Assembly (NCBI GenBank): GCA_035542575.1
Contig: DATKLE010000031.1
Span: 14,475 to 78,474 of the forward strand
DNA from: JAIQET01 sp035542575
GTDB lineage: Bacteria; Acidobacteriota; Terriglobia; Terriglobales; Acidobacteriaceae
Direction: 5' to 3'
DNA length: 64,000 nucleotides
Part shown: piece by piece, positions 17,228-26,369 of the stretch
Position numbering within the stretch: the stretch's first letter is position 1
Layout of the letters: each line of letters opens with the position of its first letter
Translations under genes and position numbers: made by a program
The notes under the pieces: generated by a model
Databases searched by the model: none
Seen by the model: only the letters and a program-made list of their open reading frames with translations
What the model was told of the DNA's origin: nothing

Positions 17228-17525
17228 TAGTCTCGCTCGTCCAGGTTTTCAGAGCGCGATGTCCGAGCCACCAAAGCGCGAAAGCGGCAGCGGCAACGTC
17301 GAATCGGCGCTCCATCATCCGCCCGAATAAGCCGGATTCCAGATACTCCCACAGCCTGAAGACTGCAAAGCTCAGCCCGGCGACCACCACGAGCAGAGAA
17401 GCCCTCTTCACCCCGTGCCACCCTCCGCTGCGGTAGGCGGTCCGCAGATACAGGAACATGGCGACCGGCAGGGCGCAAAGCGCGACCAGCAGGAGTCCTA
17501 GCAAGATCCGCTCAGACATTTCCAT
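17214..17525 (-). CDS. Small hypothetical membrane protein
   Basis: A 103-residue protein with about three hydrophobic segments (residues 6-26, 43-57 and 79-88) and charged termini. I do not recognise the family. It is squeezed between meaB (6 nt after its stop) and the methylmalonyl-CoA epimerase gene (14-nt overlap), so it is surely co-transcribed with them. Nothing in the sequence links it chemically to methylmalonyl metabolism. The first Met pair (MEMSERIL) allows starts at 17525 or 17519. Confidence 0.7.
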   Translation of the reverse strand: MEMSERILLGLLLVALCALPVAMFLYLRTAYRSGGWHGVKRASLLVVVAGLSFAVFRLWEYLESGLFGRMMERRFDVAAAAFALWWLGHRALKTWTSETNDHN

Positions 17526-17531
17526 AGCCCG

Positions 17532-18485
17532 CTAGTGTTGACCCAGTTTACCGACAATCTCTTCGATCAGCGAATACGGATCGCGCTTGTGCTCGGCCAC
17601 CTCGGCGGCATATTTCTTGAGGTTTCCATCACTGATGTGCTCGTGCGCCTGGTCCAGCATGGCCTCACGCAACATCTCGATGATCCGCTGCTGCCAGTTT
17701 TCCGCACTACGCTTGAGCACAAGGTTGTTCTTCTGCAGGTAAGCCTCGTACTCGGCAATCGCCTTGGCCAGGTCCTCGGTGCCGACTCCTTCGCTAGCCA
17801 CCGTCTTCACGATGGGGGGTGTCCAGTGGTCGGTACGTACCGCCAGGGATTGCAGGGCGCGAATCTCGCGCTCCACCCGCTCGGCGCCTTCCCGGTCGCT
17901 CTTGTTGATAACGAAGATGTCGGCAATTTCCATGATGCCGGCCTTGATGCTCTGCACGTCGTCGCCCATACCCGGTACCAGGATCACCACCGTGATATCG
18001 GCGAGGCGGACGATGTCCACCTCGTCTTGGCCCACGCCCACGGTCTCGATCATGATGAGATCGCGTCCGGAAGCATCCAGCACGGTGGCCACGTCCGCGG
18101 TGGTGCGCGCCAGCCCGCCGAGGGAGCCGCGCGTGGCCATGCTGCGAATGTAGATTCCCGGATCGGAGAAGTGGTCCTGCATGCGGATGCGATCCCCCAG
18201 GATGGCCCCGCCGCTGTAGGGGCTGGTGGGATCCACGGCAATGATCCCGACGCTGCGATTCTCCTTGCGGTAATGCTTGGCCAGTTGATCCACCAGCGTG
18301 CTCTTCCCTGCTCCCGGCGCCCCGGTCAGGCCGAGAATGCGGGCATGGCCGCTGTGCTTGAACAAGGCCTTGAGCAGCTCCGACCAGCCCGGAGCGCGGT
18401 TCTCGACCGTGCTGATAGCTCGGGCCAGGGCACGCGCATCGCCCGCGCGCAGCCGCTCAATCCAGGCGTGAATTTCGGGGTTCAA
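17532..18485 (-). CDS. meaB: Methylmalonyl-CoA mutase-associated GTPase MeaB
   Basis: A 317-residue G-protein chaperone that loads and protects adenosylcobalamin in methylmalonyl-CoA mutase. Motifs: P-loop GAPGAGKST, VDPTSPYSGGAILGDRIRM, ATRGSLGGLA, MIETVGVGQDE and the NKSD guanine-specificity motif. No mutase subunit lies in the window. There is no ATG; TTG 18485 (LNPEIHAWIERL) fits where MeaB homology begins. The open frame continues to 18629 but the extra 48 residues are arginine-rich and unlike the family. The start is therefore uncertain. Confidence 0.88.
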   Translation of the reverse strand: MNPEIHAWIERLRAGDARALARAISTVENRAPGWSELLKALFKHSGHARILGLTGAPGAGKSTLVDQLAKHYRKENRSVGIIAVDPTSPYSGGAILGDRIRMQDHFSDPGIYIRSMATRGSLGGLARTTADVATVLDASGRDLIMIETVGVGQDEVDIVRLADITVVILVPGMGDDVQSIKAGIMEIADIFVINKSDREGAERVEREIRALQSLAVRTDHWTPPIVKTVASEGVGTEDLAKAIAEYEAYLQKNNLVLKRSAENWQQRIIEMLREAMLDQAHEHISDGNLKKYAAEVAEHKRDPYSLIEEIVGKLGQH

Positions 18486-18565
18486 ACTGTTCAGTGTAAA
18501 GCAGCGGCGGGACAAACTGAAACTGCGGCCTCCACGGCCGCCGCACGCAAACGCCCGATTCCCGC

Positions 18566-19153
18566 CTAAGCCGGTTCCGTGGGAGGGTGAAATTTGCGGT
18601 AGATTTCGGGATGGTTCTTCTCGTAGCACTCGGGACAGACGCCATGCGTAAACTCTGCATGGCTGTGCTGACGGACGTAACTTTCAATTTGCATCCAGCT
18701 TCCCTCATCCGTCCTGATCCGCTTGCAATAACTGCAGATGGGCAGAATCCCGCGCAGTGTTCGGATCTCCTCCATCGCTTGCCGCAACGCCCGGTTTGCC
18801 TCCTCCAGGGACTCGACGGTGCGCCGGCGTTGGTGCTCCAACGAGGCCACCAATAACGACACGGCACAGAACACGATAGCCCGCACCAGGCCGGCCAGGC
18901 TGAAATCCAGGTGATAGGGATTCCGGTCAAAATACCAGTCAAAGATGACGACTGAGAGCAGGGCCGTGCAGATTCCGGGAACCGCTCCCCCGTACCGCGA
19001 GGTGACCACCACCGCGGCAATGAACAGCAAGGTCAGGCTATGGGGTGAAATGGAGCGGAGAGGAAAGGTCAGTAGTGTGGCACACACGAGGCTGACAACG
19101 ACGATCGCAGTTGTACGCACATAGAAAGGTACAGCGCGTTCCGATGGAGTCAT
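18566..19153 (-). CDS. DUF4118 membrane protein with C-terminal zinc-ribbon-like domain
   Basis: A 195-residue protein. Residues 10-100 form four membrane helices like the KdpD/DUF4118 sensor module (GGAVPGICTALLSVVIFDWYF). A coiled coil (105-132) leads to LRGILPICSYCKRIR and HGVCPECYEKNHPE. These two CxxC pairs are typical of the small domain found at the end of many PAS and response-regulator proteins. There is no kinase, HisKA or output domain, so this is a free-standing sensor or adaptor. It is the first gene in front of meaB, with its stop about 80 nt from the MeaB start. Confidence 0.8.
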   Translation of the reverse strand: MTPSERAVPFYVRTTAIVVVSLVCATLLTFPLRSISPHSLTLLFIAAVVVTSRYGGAVPGICTALLSVVIFDWYFDRNPYHLDFSLAGLVRAIVFCAVSLLVASLEHQRRRTVESLEEANRALRQAMEEIRTLRGILPICSYCKRIRTDEGSWMQIESYVRQHSHAEFTHGVCPECYEKNHPEIYRKFHPPTEPA

Positions 19154-19274
19154 GAGTGGGCACCAAATTCATTGCACTGCACACTTTCGCTGGAAAGCTT
19201 GTATCACAACTCTCCCTGCCCGTCGGTGACTCATATCACCGCGTTCAAGGCACGCAAGGATGAGCGTTGAAAAC

Positions 19275-19739
19275 TCAGGACTGAAGGGAAGCGCCGTCCG
19301 GCCCAATCTTCAGAATTCGACGGGCCACAGCGCCCAGCACGGGATATTCCGCCCACTCGCCGCGGCCGGCTTTGACCCCGTACACGATGGCAACAACCAG
19401 CATGACCACCCACAGCCCCATGAACCCAAGCCAGATGAGCGGGAAGAAAAAAAAGACCGGGGGCGGGGGACCATTTTGCGGCCCCGAATGCCGGAACACG
19501 GTGGCAAACATGATGACGAACCAGCCCCCCATCAGCACGCCCCCCACGACCATGTAGAGCAGTTGTAACAACAGCGCTTGCAGAGAATGAAACGAGACAA
19601 ACCGGGATTCCCGCTTGATCAGGAAAATCACCAGCGGCGCGATGAACCAGCCCACCAGCTGCAGGACGTGAGCCAGCGTCGCCATGGTGCGGTCATCTTG
19701 TGTGGGCTCCGGCGTCATTACCGGGACGGCGTCTGACAT
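19275..19739 (-). CDS. DUF4870 (Tic20-like) membrane protein
   Basis: A 154-residue protein with a polar N-terminus (1-22), then TMATLAHVLQLVGWFIAPLVIFLI and VSFHSLQALLLQLLY. These are the two conserved blocks of the DUF4870/Tic20-like family. Four membrane helices are separated by a proline-rich loop (about 88-98). The function is unknown in bacteria. It starts 20 nt after the stop of the receptor kinase gene on the same strand and may be co-transcribed with it. Confidence 0.82.
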   Translation of the reverse strand: MSDAVPVMTPEPTQDDRTMATLAHVLQLVGWFIAPLVIFLIKRESRFVSFHSLQALLLQLLYMVVGGVLMGGWFVIMFATVFRHSGPQNGPPPPVFFFFPLIWLGFMGLWVVMLVVAIVYGVKAGRGEWAEYPVLGAVARRILKIGPDGASLQS

Positions 19740-19758
19740 GGGGCTTGTATCTCTCTCT

Positions 19759-22338
19759 CTACTTCAGGCCCTCGACCACATACAGGTAAGACAGAGTGCG
19801 GGGCACATCGTAAACGTAGAAGCTCCCATCGGGTGTAATTTCCCCGCCACCCACACCGGGAACGCCCGAAAGGTCCGCGGGGGCGTTTTCATGGTGCAGC
19901 TTTCGTTGTCCCGTCTTCAGATCCATGAGGTAGACCTTGGCGGGTATCCCCGACTCATCCGCCACGTAAATCGAATTGCCGTCGGCGGCCCAGCCTGCCA
20001 CCCGTTCGTCGGGTTTTACGAACGGGATAGGCTGCCCCGCCTGTTCGCCGGAAAACGGAATGATCCAAGCCGCTCTGTCCTTGTACCCCAACACACTCTT
20101 GCCCTCGGGTGAGACCAAAGTGCCGCGAAAGTCCTCCGGCCCGAGAGCCCGTGGAGCACTCCCGTCCAACATCTGAACGTAGGTGCGGGGAGCATGCCCG
20201 GCTTCCGCAGCCACCATGATGACCCCCTTGCCATCGGGCAGAAAACGCAAGCTCTGCGAGTGGAACAGTCCGCCATCGCCCAGGGTCAGCGGTTGTCCCG
20301 CCCCCGACGGCAGCAGCACTGTGGGTGCCGGTTGCTTCACGCCGGTCGAGGCTACCCACTGGGTATCGGGTGAAATATCCAGACCCATGCCGCTGCCCAG
20401 GCGAATCGCCGGTGATCCATCGGTCTTGCGCAGGAAGATCGAATACTGCGGCCCCCCGCCCTCTCCGTCTTCCTCCAGCACCGCCCACTGTCCGTCATTG
20501 GAAACGCTGCGTGCGATGGTCCAATCAAACCACGAGAGATCAATGTCTTTGGCCTGACCGGCGCGATGGCCGTAAGCCTCCAAGCGCGTCGCCTCGTTCG
20601 TGATTAGCACCTGTCCGTCTTTGCTGATATCGAACAGGTGCAGCCGCCCAGGAATGTGCAGCAGGTCGCGCAGTTTGCCATTCAGATCCACCGCGTACAG
20701 CGCGCTGTTGATGCCGGCATCGCTGCCTGTGAACCAGACCTCATCCCCGGAGCGCGACCAGGCTAGCCCCGTCAGGTCGCTCCACTCCTTGGTCAGCCTC
20801 TTCGCCTTGCCCGCAAGGTCGGTCACCGCCACGTAGCCCCGCGTGTCCCCGTTTTGCGGATGGTCGAAATACGCAATCCACTTCCCATCGGGTGACACCG
20901 CCACATTGGTGATGTTGCCCGTGCTGGTGGTGAGAATGGTTTTCCCAATCGGATACTCCAGCCGGTTTTCCCCCGATACGACGTGCACCGCGGCCAAGGT
21001 ATCTCCCCCCGGACCCCAGGCTGCATCGATCACATCCCCCAGCAACTCGCGCGGGGCGCCTCCCGTCAGAGGCACCACCGAGAGCATCCCGCGGGGCACC
21101 TGCCCGCGCTGGGTGGCCTGGCGGATCGCCATCTCTCCCTTGGACGAGATGCTCAGGACTTCGCTGTCCATCAGGTCAATCGGGCGGGACATCAGCGCGT
21201 CCGTTCGTGTGGTGTAGACCTGCTCCTTCGGGGCGCCGTTCCACGCCGCGCTGAACAGGATGCTCTGGCCATCCGGAGCAAACCGTGCTCCGTAGATCGT
21301 GCCTCGCTGGAAGGTGAGCTGATGAAAGCGCGGAGTCAGCGGAGGCGCGCTGCTTCTGGCTGCGTAATACGTGAGCGCCAGCGCGGCTACGACCACCAGC
21401 GCTGCGACTGCCTGCTTCCAATACGCCCGCCGCTCGGCCGCCACCGCCTTCAGGCGGGAGCCCGTGGCCGAGTGGCTGGAGATGGTCTCCAGATCGAACG
21501 CGATATCGCTGGCCGACTGGAAACGCTGCGCCGGATTCTTCTCCAGGCAGTGCCGTACTACGCGGTCCAATCCCGGCGACAGGTTCGGGGTGACTTCTTC
21601 CAGTTCCGGCGGCTCCTCCTTCAGGATGGCGTTCATGGTCTCCACGCTAGAATCGCGTTTGAACGCCCGCTGGCCGCTCAGCATCTCGTACAAAATGGCC
21701 CCGAAGGCGAAGATGTCGGTGCGGTGGTCCGTCGCCTGACCGCGCACCTGCTCCGGCGACATGTAGCCCACCGTGCCGACCACCTGTCCGGGAGTGGTAT
21801 TCGACTGCGGATGGTCCACCGTTTGCAAGTCGGGTGTTCCCGACGCGAACATGTCCCCCTGCTGCAACTTCGCCAGGCCGAAATCCAGAATCTTGATGCG
21901 CCCATCATTCAGCACGAAAATGTTGTCGGGCTTCAGGTCGCGGTGCACCACGCCCTTCTCGTGGGCCGCTGCCAGCCCGCGCGCAATCTGCATCCCGTAG
22001 TCCACCGCCTTGCGCTGCGACAGGGGCGCACCTTGCATGTGCTGGCGCAGGCTCTGCCCTTCCAGCAACTCGGAGACGAGATAGGGAGAACCATCCTGCG
22101 TGCCGACATCAAAGATCGCCAGAATGTTGGGATGGTTGAGCGCACCCACCGCCCGCGCTTCCTGCTCGAAGCGCCGTAAGCGCTCAGTCTCCTGGGCAAA
22201 GGAAGCCGGCAGAATCTTGATAGCCACTTCCCGCCGCAGGCGCGAGTCGCGCGCCCGATACACTTCGCCCATTCCACCCGCCCCCAGCAGGGACAGGATT
22301 TCGTACGGCCCAATTTTCGTGCCCGAGGTCAATGCCAT
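19759..22338 (-). CDS. Membrane Ser/Thr protein kinase with extracytoplasmic beta-propeller, paralogue 1
   Basis: An 859-residue Hanks-type kinase. Catalytic domain 11-287: glycine loop GAGGMGEV (19-26), K41, HRD (132-134), DFG (152-154), activation segment GYMSPEQVRG. One membrane helix lies at about 308-326. The remaining 530 residues are WD40/TolB-like blades with repeated patterns such as RFAPDGQSILFS, SPDGKWIAY and SKDGQVLI, probably a periplasmic ligand-sensing propeller. This architecture is greatly expanded in Acidobacteria. It is divergent from, and paralogous to, the gene at 22421. The PP2C at 4116 could act as its phosphatase. No Shine-Dalgarno is visible at the ATG. Confidence 0.9.
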   Translation of the reverse strand: MALTSGTKIGPYEILSLLGAGGMGEVYRARDSRLRREVAIKILPASFAQETERLRRFEQEARAVGALNHPNILAIFDVGTQDGSPYLVSELLEGQSLRQHMQGAPLSQRKAVDYGMQIARGLAAAHEKGVVHRDLKPDNIFVLNDGRIKILDFGLAKLQQGDMFASGTPDLQTVDHPQSNTTPGQVVGTVGYMSPEQVRGQATDHRTDIFAFGAILYEMLSGQRAFKRDSSVETMNAILKEEPPELEEVTPNLSPGLDRVVRHCLEKNPAQRFQSASDIAFDLETISSHSATGSRLKAVAAERRAYWKQAVAALVVVAALALTYYAARSSAPPLTPRFHQLTFQRGTIYGARFAPDGQSILFSAAWNGAPKEQVYTTRTDALMSRPIDLMDSEVLSISSKGEMAIRQATQRGQVPRGMLSVVPLTGGAPRELLGDVIDAAWGPGGDTLAAVHVVSGENRLEYPIGKTILTTSTGNITNVAVSPDGKWIAYFDHPQNGDTRGYVAVTDLAGKAKRLTKEWSDLTGLAWSRSGDEVWFTGSDAGINSALYAVDLNGKLRDLLHIPGRLHLFDISKDGQVLITNEATRLEAYGHRAGQAKDIDLSWFDWTIARSVSNDGQWAVLEEDGEGGGPQYSIFLRKTDGSPAIRLGSGMGLDISPDTQWVASTGVKQPAPTVLLPSGAGQPLTLGDGGLFHSQSLRFLPDGKGVIMVAAEAGHAPRTYVQMLDGSAPRALGPEDFRGTLVSPEGKSVLGYKDRAAWIIPFSGEQAGQPIPFVKPDERVAGWAADGNSIYVADESGIPAKVYLMDLKTGQRKLHHENAPADLSGVPGVGGGEITPDGSFYVYDVPRTLSYLYVVEGLK

Positions 22339-22349
22339 AGGTGGGAGGG

Positions 22350-22355
22350 ATTATA
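22350..22355 (-). promoter_or_regulatory. -10 box of kinase paralogue 1
   Basis: The minus strand reads TATAAT, 11 nt before the ATG at 22338. Transcription would start about 5 nt before the start codon, giving an almost leaderless message, and no ribosome-binding site is present. No consensus -35 is seen. Confidence 0.6.
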
Positions 22356-22403
22356 CCCCGAGGATTAGGACCTGCCCCTGGGAACGCCATTCTGCCTAAA
22401 CGG

Positions 22404-22409
22404 TATAAT
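22404..22409 (+). promoter_or_regulatory. -10 box of kinase paralogue 2
   Basis: TATAAT, preceded by CGG, ends 11 nt before the ATG at 22421, the same geometry as the divergent promoter at 22350. The transcript would be nearly leaderless and the ATG has no Shine-Dalgarno sequence. No consensus -35 is seen. Confidence 0.6.
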
Positions 22410-22420
22410 GGCGCGCATCC

Positions 22421-25051
22421 ATGCCCCTGAACCCTGGCAGCAAACTCGGCCCCTACGAAATCATTGCTCCACTCGCTGCCGGCGGCATGGGTGAAGTGTA
22501 TCGAGGCCGCGACACTCGGCTGCATCGCGAAATCGCTCTCAAGGTCCTGCCCGAATCCTTTTCTGCTGATCGCGATCGCCTTCGCCGCTTTGAGCAGGAA
22601 GCACGCGCGGTTGCTGCCCTGAACCACCCCAACATTCTGGTTCTTTACGATATCGGCGAGCACGCAGGAACGCACTACATCGTCTCTGAGTTGCTCGAAG
22701 GCGCCACCCTGCGGGACAAACTGAACGCGGGCGCGATAGGCACGCGTCGCGCGCTCGAGTATGCGCTGCAGCTTGCTCACGGCCTTGCCGCCGCACATGA
22801 GAAAGGAGTCGTCCACCGCGACCTTAAACCCGAAAATATATTCATCACCAGGGAAGGCCGGGTGAAGATCCTTGATTTTGGCCTGGCCCGCCAGAATCCC
22901 CTGGTCCCATCACAATCCGGCCAGGAAGACGCGACCTTGGGATTGCTCACCCCCGCAGCCACGACCCCAGGCGTCGTCCTGGGAACCGTGGGATACATGT
23001 CGCCGGAACAGGTACGCGGCGAAACCCTGGATCATCGCGGCGACATCTTCGCCTTCGGCGCCATCCTTTATGAAATGCTCTCTGGACACCGCGCTTTTAG
23101 ACGCGATTCCTCAGCCGAAACCATGACGGCCATCTTGAAGGAGGACCCGCCGGATCTGGCTATCCAGAGTCAGGTGCCTGTGGGGGTGGAACGCGTCATG
23201 CGCCGCTGTCTCGAGAAGTCGCCGGCGCAGCGGTTCCAGTCCGCCAAGGACCTCGCATTTGCCCTGGAGGCGTTGAGCGGCAGTTCGCAAGCTCTGGCAG
23301 CACCGGCTTTGCCCGCAGGCGCCCGGCGCCGGCGGTGGATACCGGTTGCCGGGGTGATTGCGCTGGCAGCTCTCGCGGCCCTGGCATATTATGCCGGTCG
23401 ACACCGCTCCTCCTCCTCGGCCCCATTCGAACGCCTCACCTTTCAACGGGGATACATCAAAGGAGCCCGATTCGCGCCCGACGGCCAAAATGTGATCTAC
23501 AGCGCTGCTTGGGAAGGCCGTCCATATGAGGTTTTCTCCACTCGCATCGGCGATCACAACGCGCGTCCACTTGAGCTCGGAAATGCGATGGTGGTTGGAA
23601 TCTCCAATGCCGGCGAGCTGGCGCTGCTGACCAATGTGCGGCGCATCAGGGAGACGAATTGGCTGCAAATCGGTACCCTGGCGCAAGCCTCCACCTCGGG
23701 CGGCGCGCCACGAGAAATTTTGGAAGATGTGTGGGATGCCGATATCAGCCCCAATGGCGGGCAATTTGCCGTTGTGCGCTCGCCCTCGGGCCCACAACAG
23801 CTCGAGTTTCCCATTGGACGGGTGCTTTTCACCAACAACGGCTACATTAGCCACCCGCGCATCGCGCCGGACGGCAAGTCAGTGGCGTTCCTTGAACACC
23901 CGGTCTTTGGCGATGATCGTGGCTACGTTTCCGTGGTTGATGCCAGCGGAAAGGCCAGGCGCCTGACAGCAGAGTATGCGGGAATCGAAGGTCTGGCCTG
24001 GTCGCCGGATGGGCGAGAGCTCTGGTATTCCACAGCCGAGCCAGCGGATGTTTCCCAGGAGCGCATGGTTTACGCCGTCACCCTCCAGGGTAAGGAGCGA
24101 AGGATTCTGCAGGTTCCCGGCGATACCGTGGTTTGGGATATCGATAGCAAGGGACATCTCCTGTTCTCCCACGAGAACATGACCGGCGCAGAGATGGTCG
24201 CATCACCCCCGAATTCACCGGAACGAAACGTGTCGGTTCTGGGGTTTGGAATTTTTGGGGCACTTTCTGCTGACGGGAAGATCATCAGCTTTACGGAGTC
24301 AGGCCACGGCGTTTCGACCGACTACTCGATATTTTTCCGGCGGCTTGATGCGGCTGCTTCGGTGGAACTCGGCGAAGGCACAGTCATGGGGATCACGCCC
24401 GATGGCAAGTACGTGGTTGCCTCCGTCCCCAGCCAACCCACACAACTTCGCGTTCTGCCTACCGGAGCTGGGCAGTCACGCAGCTTCGATGTCGCTCCGG
24501 TGGTGGTGGATCGCGGATTCTTGTCCTGGCTGCCGGAGGCAAACCCGTCCTTAGCAGGAGAAGCGAGGGAATTCGTCTTCCTGGGGCATGAGGGAGAGAA
24601 GCCGCGCCGCGCGTATCGAGTGTCCCTCGCGGGTGGCCCGGCACGCCCCCTGACCACGGCAACCGGGGCGGAGTTCTGGAACGTTGTTTCACCGGACGGC
24701 AGGTTGGTGTTGGTGGGGTCCAGCGCTCGATCTGACGCCAAGAGCCAAAGCACGGTTGTGGACTTGACCACTGGACAGAGTCGCCGCGTTCCGCTCGAAC
24801 CTGCGGACATGCCGGTAGCCTGGGACCAAGACGGGAAGCATGTCTTTGTCGTGCAGGTCGAGGATGACCGGGGCACCATCTTCCGCGTGGACCTGGCCAC
24901 GGGGCATCGCGAACTGTGGAAGGAGGTTCGGCCCTCGGACCCGGCGGGCATTCTCTCGCTCTCGCACTTTTACATCACGCCCGCCGGCAATGCCTATGCT
25001 TACCACGCTGCTCGCATCCTCTCTGCTCTGTACCTGTACTCGCAAGACTGA
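22421..25051 (+). CDS. Membrane Ser/Thr protein kinase with extracytoplasmic beta-propeller, paralogue 2
   Basis: An 876-residue Hanks-type kinase with the same plan as its divergent neighbour: glycine loop AAGGMGEV (19-26), K41, HRD (132-134), DFG (152-154), GYMSPEQVRG (191-200). A membrane helix lies at about 307-325, then a large TolB/WD40-like propeller with RFAPDGQNVIYS, SPNGGQFAVV, IAPDGKSVAF and ISADGK-like blade motifs. The catalytic domains of the two kinases align almost without gaps, while the sensor halves differ much more. This suggests duplication followed by change in the sensed ligand. The targets and the ligand are unknown. Confidence 0.9.
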   Translation: MPLNPGSKLGPYEIIAPLAAGGMGEVYRGRDTRLHREIALKVLPESFSADRDRLRRFEQEARAVAALNHPNILVLYDIGEHAGTHYIVSELLEGATLRDKLNAGAIGTRRALEYALQLAHGLAAAHEKGVVHRDLKPENIFITREGRVKILDFGLARQNPLVPSQSGQEDATLGLLTPAATTPGVVLGTVGYMSPEQVRGETLDHRGDIFAFGAILYEMLSGHRAFRRDSSAETMTAILKEDPPDLAIQSQVPVGVERVMRRCLEKSPAQRFQSAKDLAFALEALSGSSQALAAPALPAGARRRRWIPVAGVIALAALAALAYYAGRHRSSSSAPFERLTFQRGYIKGARFAPDGQNVIYSAAWEGRPYEVFSTRIGDHNARPLELGNAMVVGISNAGELALLTNVRRIRETNWLQIGTLAQASTSGGAPREILEDVWDADISPNGGQFAVVRSPSGPQQLEFPIGRVLFTNNGYISHPRIAPDGKSVAFLEHPVFGDDRGYVSVVDASGKARRLTAEYAGIEGLAWSPDGRELWYSTAEPADVSQERMVYAVTLQGKERRILQVPGDTVVWDIDSKGHLLFSHENMTGAEMVASPPNSPERNVSVLGFGIFGALSADGKIISFTESGHGVSTDYSIFFRRLDAAASVELGEGTVMGITPDGKYVVASVPSQPTQLRVLPTGAGQSRSFDVAPVVVDRGFLSWLPEANPSLAGEAREFVFLGHEGEKPRRAYRVSLAGGPARPLTTATGAEFWNVVSPDGRLVLVGSSARSDAKSQSTVVDLTTGQSRRVPLEPADMPVAWDQDGKHVFVVQVEDDRGTIFRVDLATGHRELWKEVRPSDPAGILSLSHFYITPAGNAYAYHAARILSALYLYSQD

Positions 25052-25121
25052 ACCCGGAGGAAAGCCTGTTCTTTTTGTACTGCTGCTCCGCTTCACCCGG
25101 AGGGAATAGGCTGCTGGGTTC

Positions 25122-26369
25122 TTAGAGCGCCGCCACTTTCCGCTGCAGCAACAGGAAATACAAAGCCATCAGGATCAGCCCCAATCCATTCACCCCCAGC
25201 ACCACGGGCGCGGTAAACATCGGGACCAGCCATCCCGACAGCAGGTTGCCCATGGGCATGCCTCCGCGGAAGGCGCAGTTGTACACGCTCATCACACGTC
25301 CGCGCATTTCGTTGGTGGTGATCAGTTGCACCAGCGAGGTCACGGTGGCAAACACCACCATCATGGAAGCCCCCACCACCACCAGCATGACGTAACTCAG
25401 CGGCAGCCAGCGTGACAGCGAGAAGCCCACAATGCCCACGCCCAGGGTAATCAGCGTGATGAGCGCCACCCGCCCCTTGTGCCGGATGTTGCCCATCCCG
25501 GCCACCAACAGCGAGCCGCAGATCGAACCGATCCCCATCAGCGAAAGCAGGGCCCCGTAAGTCTCCGGACCACGATGAAAGAAGTCTTTGACGAACACCG
25601 GAAGATAGGTGCGCATGGGCATGGCCAGCGCGGTCATGCAGAACGCCAGGATGATCAGCGCCTCCATGGATCCCTGCTGGCGAACGAACTTGATGCCTTG
25701 CTTCAGGCTGCCGAAGATCGAGTCAGTCGTTTTCTCCGGCAGGTAACGGGCGGTGATGAGCAGGAGAGAAACGATCGGTGCCAGGAAGGATACCGCATTC
25801 AGCCCAAAGCACCAGGATTCACCTAGCTTGGCCAGTGCCTGACCGGCCAGCGCCGGTCCGACCGTGACGGCCATGTTGAATTGAATGGAATTCAGGGCAA
25901 TCGCATTGGGCATGTCTTCCCGGCCCACCAGACTGGGAATCAGAGCTTGATACGCGGGTCCGCCAAAGGCCTGGGCCAGGCCGGATACGAAAGAACATGT
26001 CAGCATGTGCCACACGCGGATGTGCCCGGTAGCCACCAGCACGGTAAGCACGGTCGCGCAGGCCATCTGCACGTACTGGGAGCCAAGCAGCACCTTGTGG
26101 CGCTCAGTCCGGTCGGCCACCACTCCGCCGATCAGCGAAAAAAGGAAGATAGGAATGCCTCCGAGGAACTGATCCAACGCGAGCAGGAAGGCGGAATGGC
26201 TCAGGCGGTAGATCAGCCACCCCTGCGCCACAATCTGCATCCAGGTGCCGATGCTGGACGTGCAGGCGCCGAACCACATCAAGCGGAAATCGCGATATTG
26301 AAATGCCTTGAATACCCTGCGAAGAATAGATCTCTCCTCGCGCCCGCCGTCCCTCGCACCGGCGTGCAT
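25122..26369 (-). CDS. Major facilitator superfamily transporter (MFS_3/EntS-like)
   Basis: A 415-residue protein with twelve predicted membrane helices. The N-terminus FQYRDFRLMWFGACTSSIGTWMQIVAQGWL is shown here as two blocks, FQYRDFRLMW and TWMQIVAQGWL, and is typical of the EntS/DUF894 branch. The loop-2 motif GGVVADRTERHKVLL is the MFS signature. Relatives export siderophores or drugs; the substrate here is unknown. It is convergent with kinase paralogue 2, with 70 nt between the stops. Confidence 0.85.
   Translation of the reverse strand: MHAGARDGGREERSILRRVFKAFQYRDFRLMWFGACTSSIGTWMQIVAQGWLIYRLSHSAFLLALDQFLGGIPIFLFSLIGGVVADRTERHKVLLGSQYVQMACATVLTVLVATGHIRVWHMLTCSFVSGLAQAFGGPAYQALIPSLVGREDMPNAIALNSIQFNMAVTVGPALAGQALAKLGESWCFGLNAVSFLAPIVSLLLITARYLPEKTTDSIFGSLKQGIKFVRQQGSMEALIILAFCMTALAMPMRTYLPVFVKDFFHRGPETYGALLSLMGIGSICGSLLVAGMGNIRHKGRVALITLITLGVGIVGFSLSRWLPLSYVMLVVVGASMMVVFATVTSLVQLITTNEMRGRVMSVYNCAFRGGMPMGNLLSGWLVPMFTAPVVLGVNGLGLILMALYFLLLQRKVAAL

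Noticed and set aside
20983..22179. 398-residue open frame on the plus strand opposite kinase paralogue 1
   Set aside because: Antisense shadow produced by high GC at third codon positions; composition is His/Gln/Arg-rich and unlike any protein, while the other strand encodes an intact kinase.
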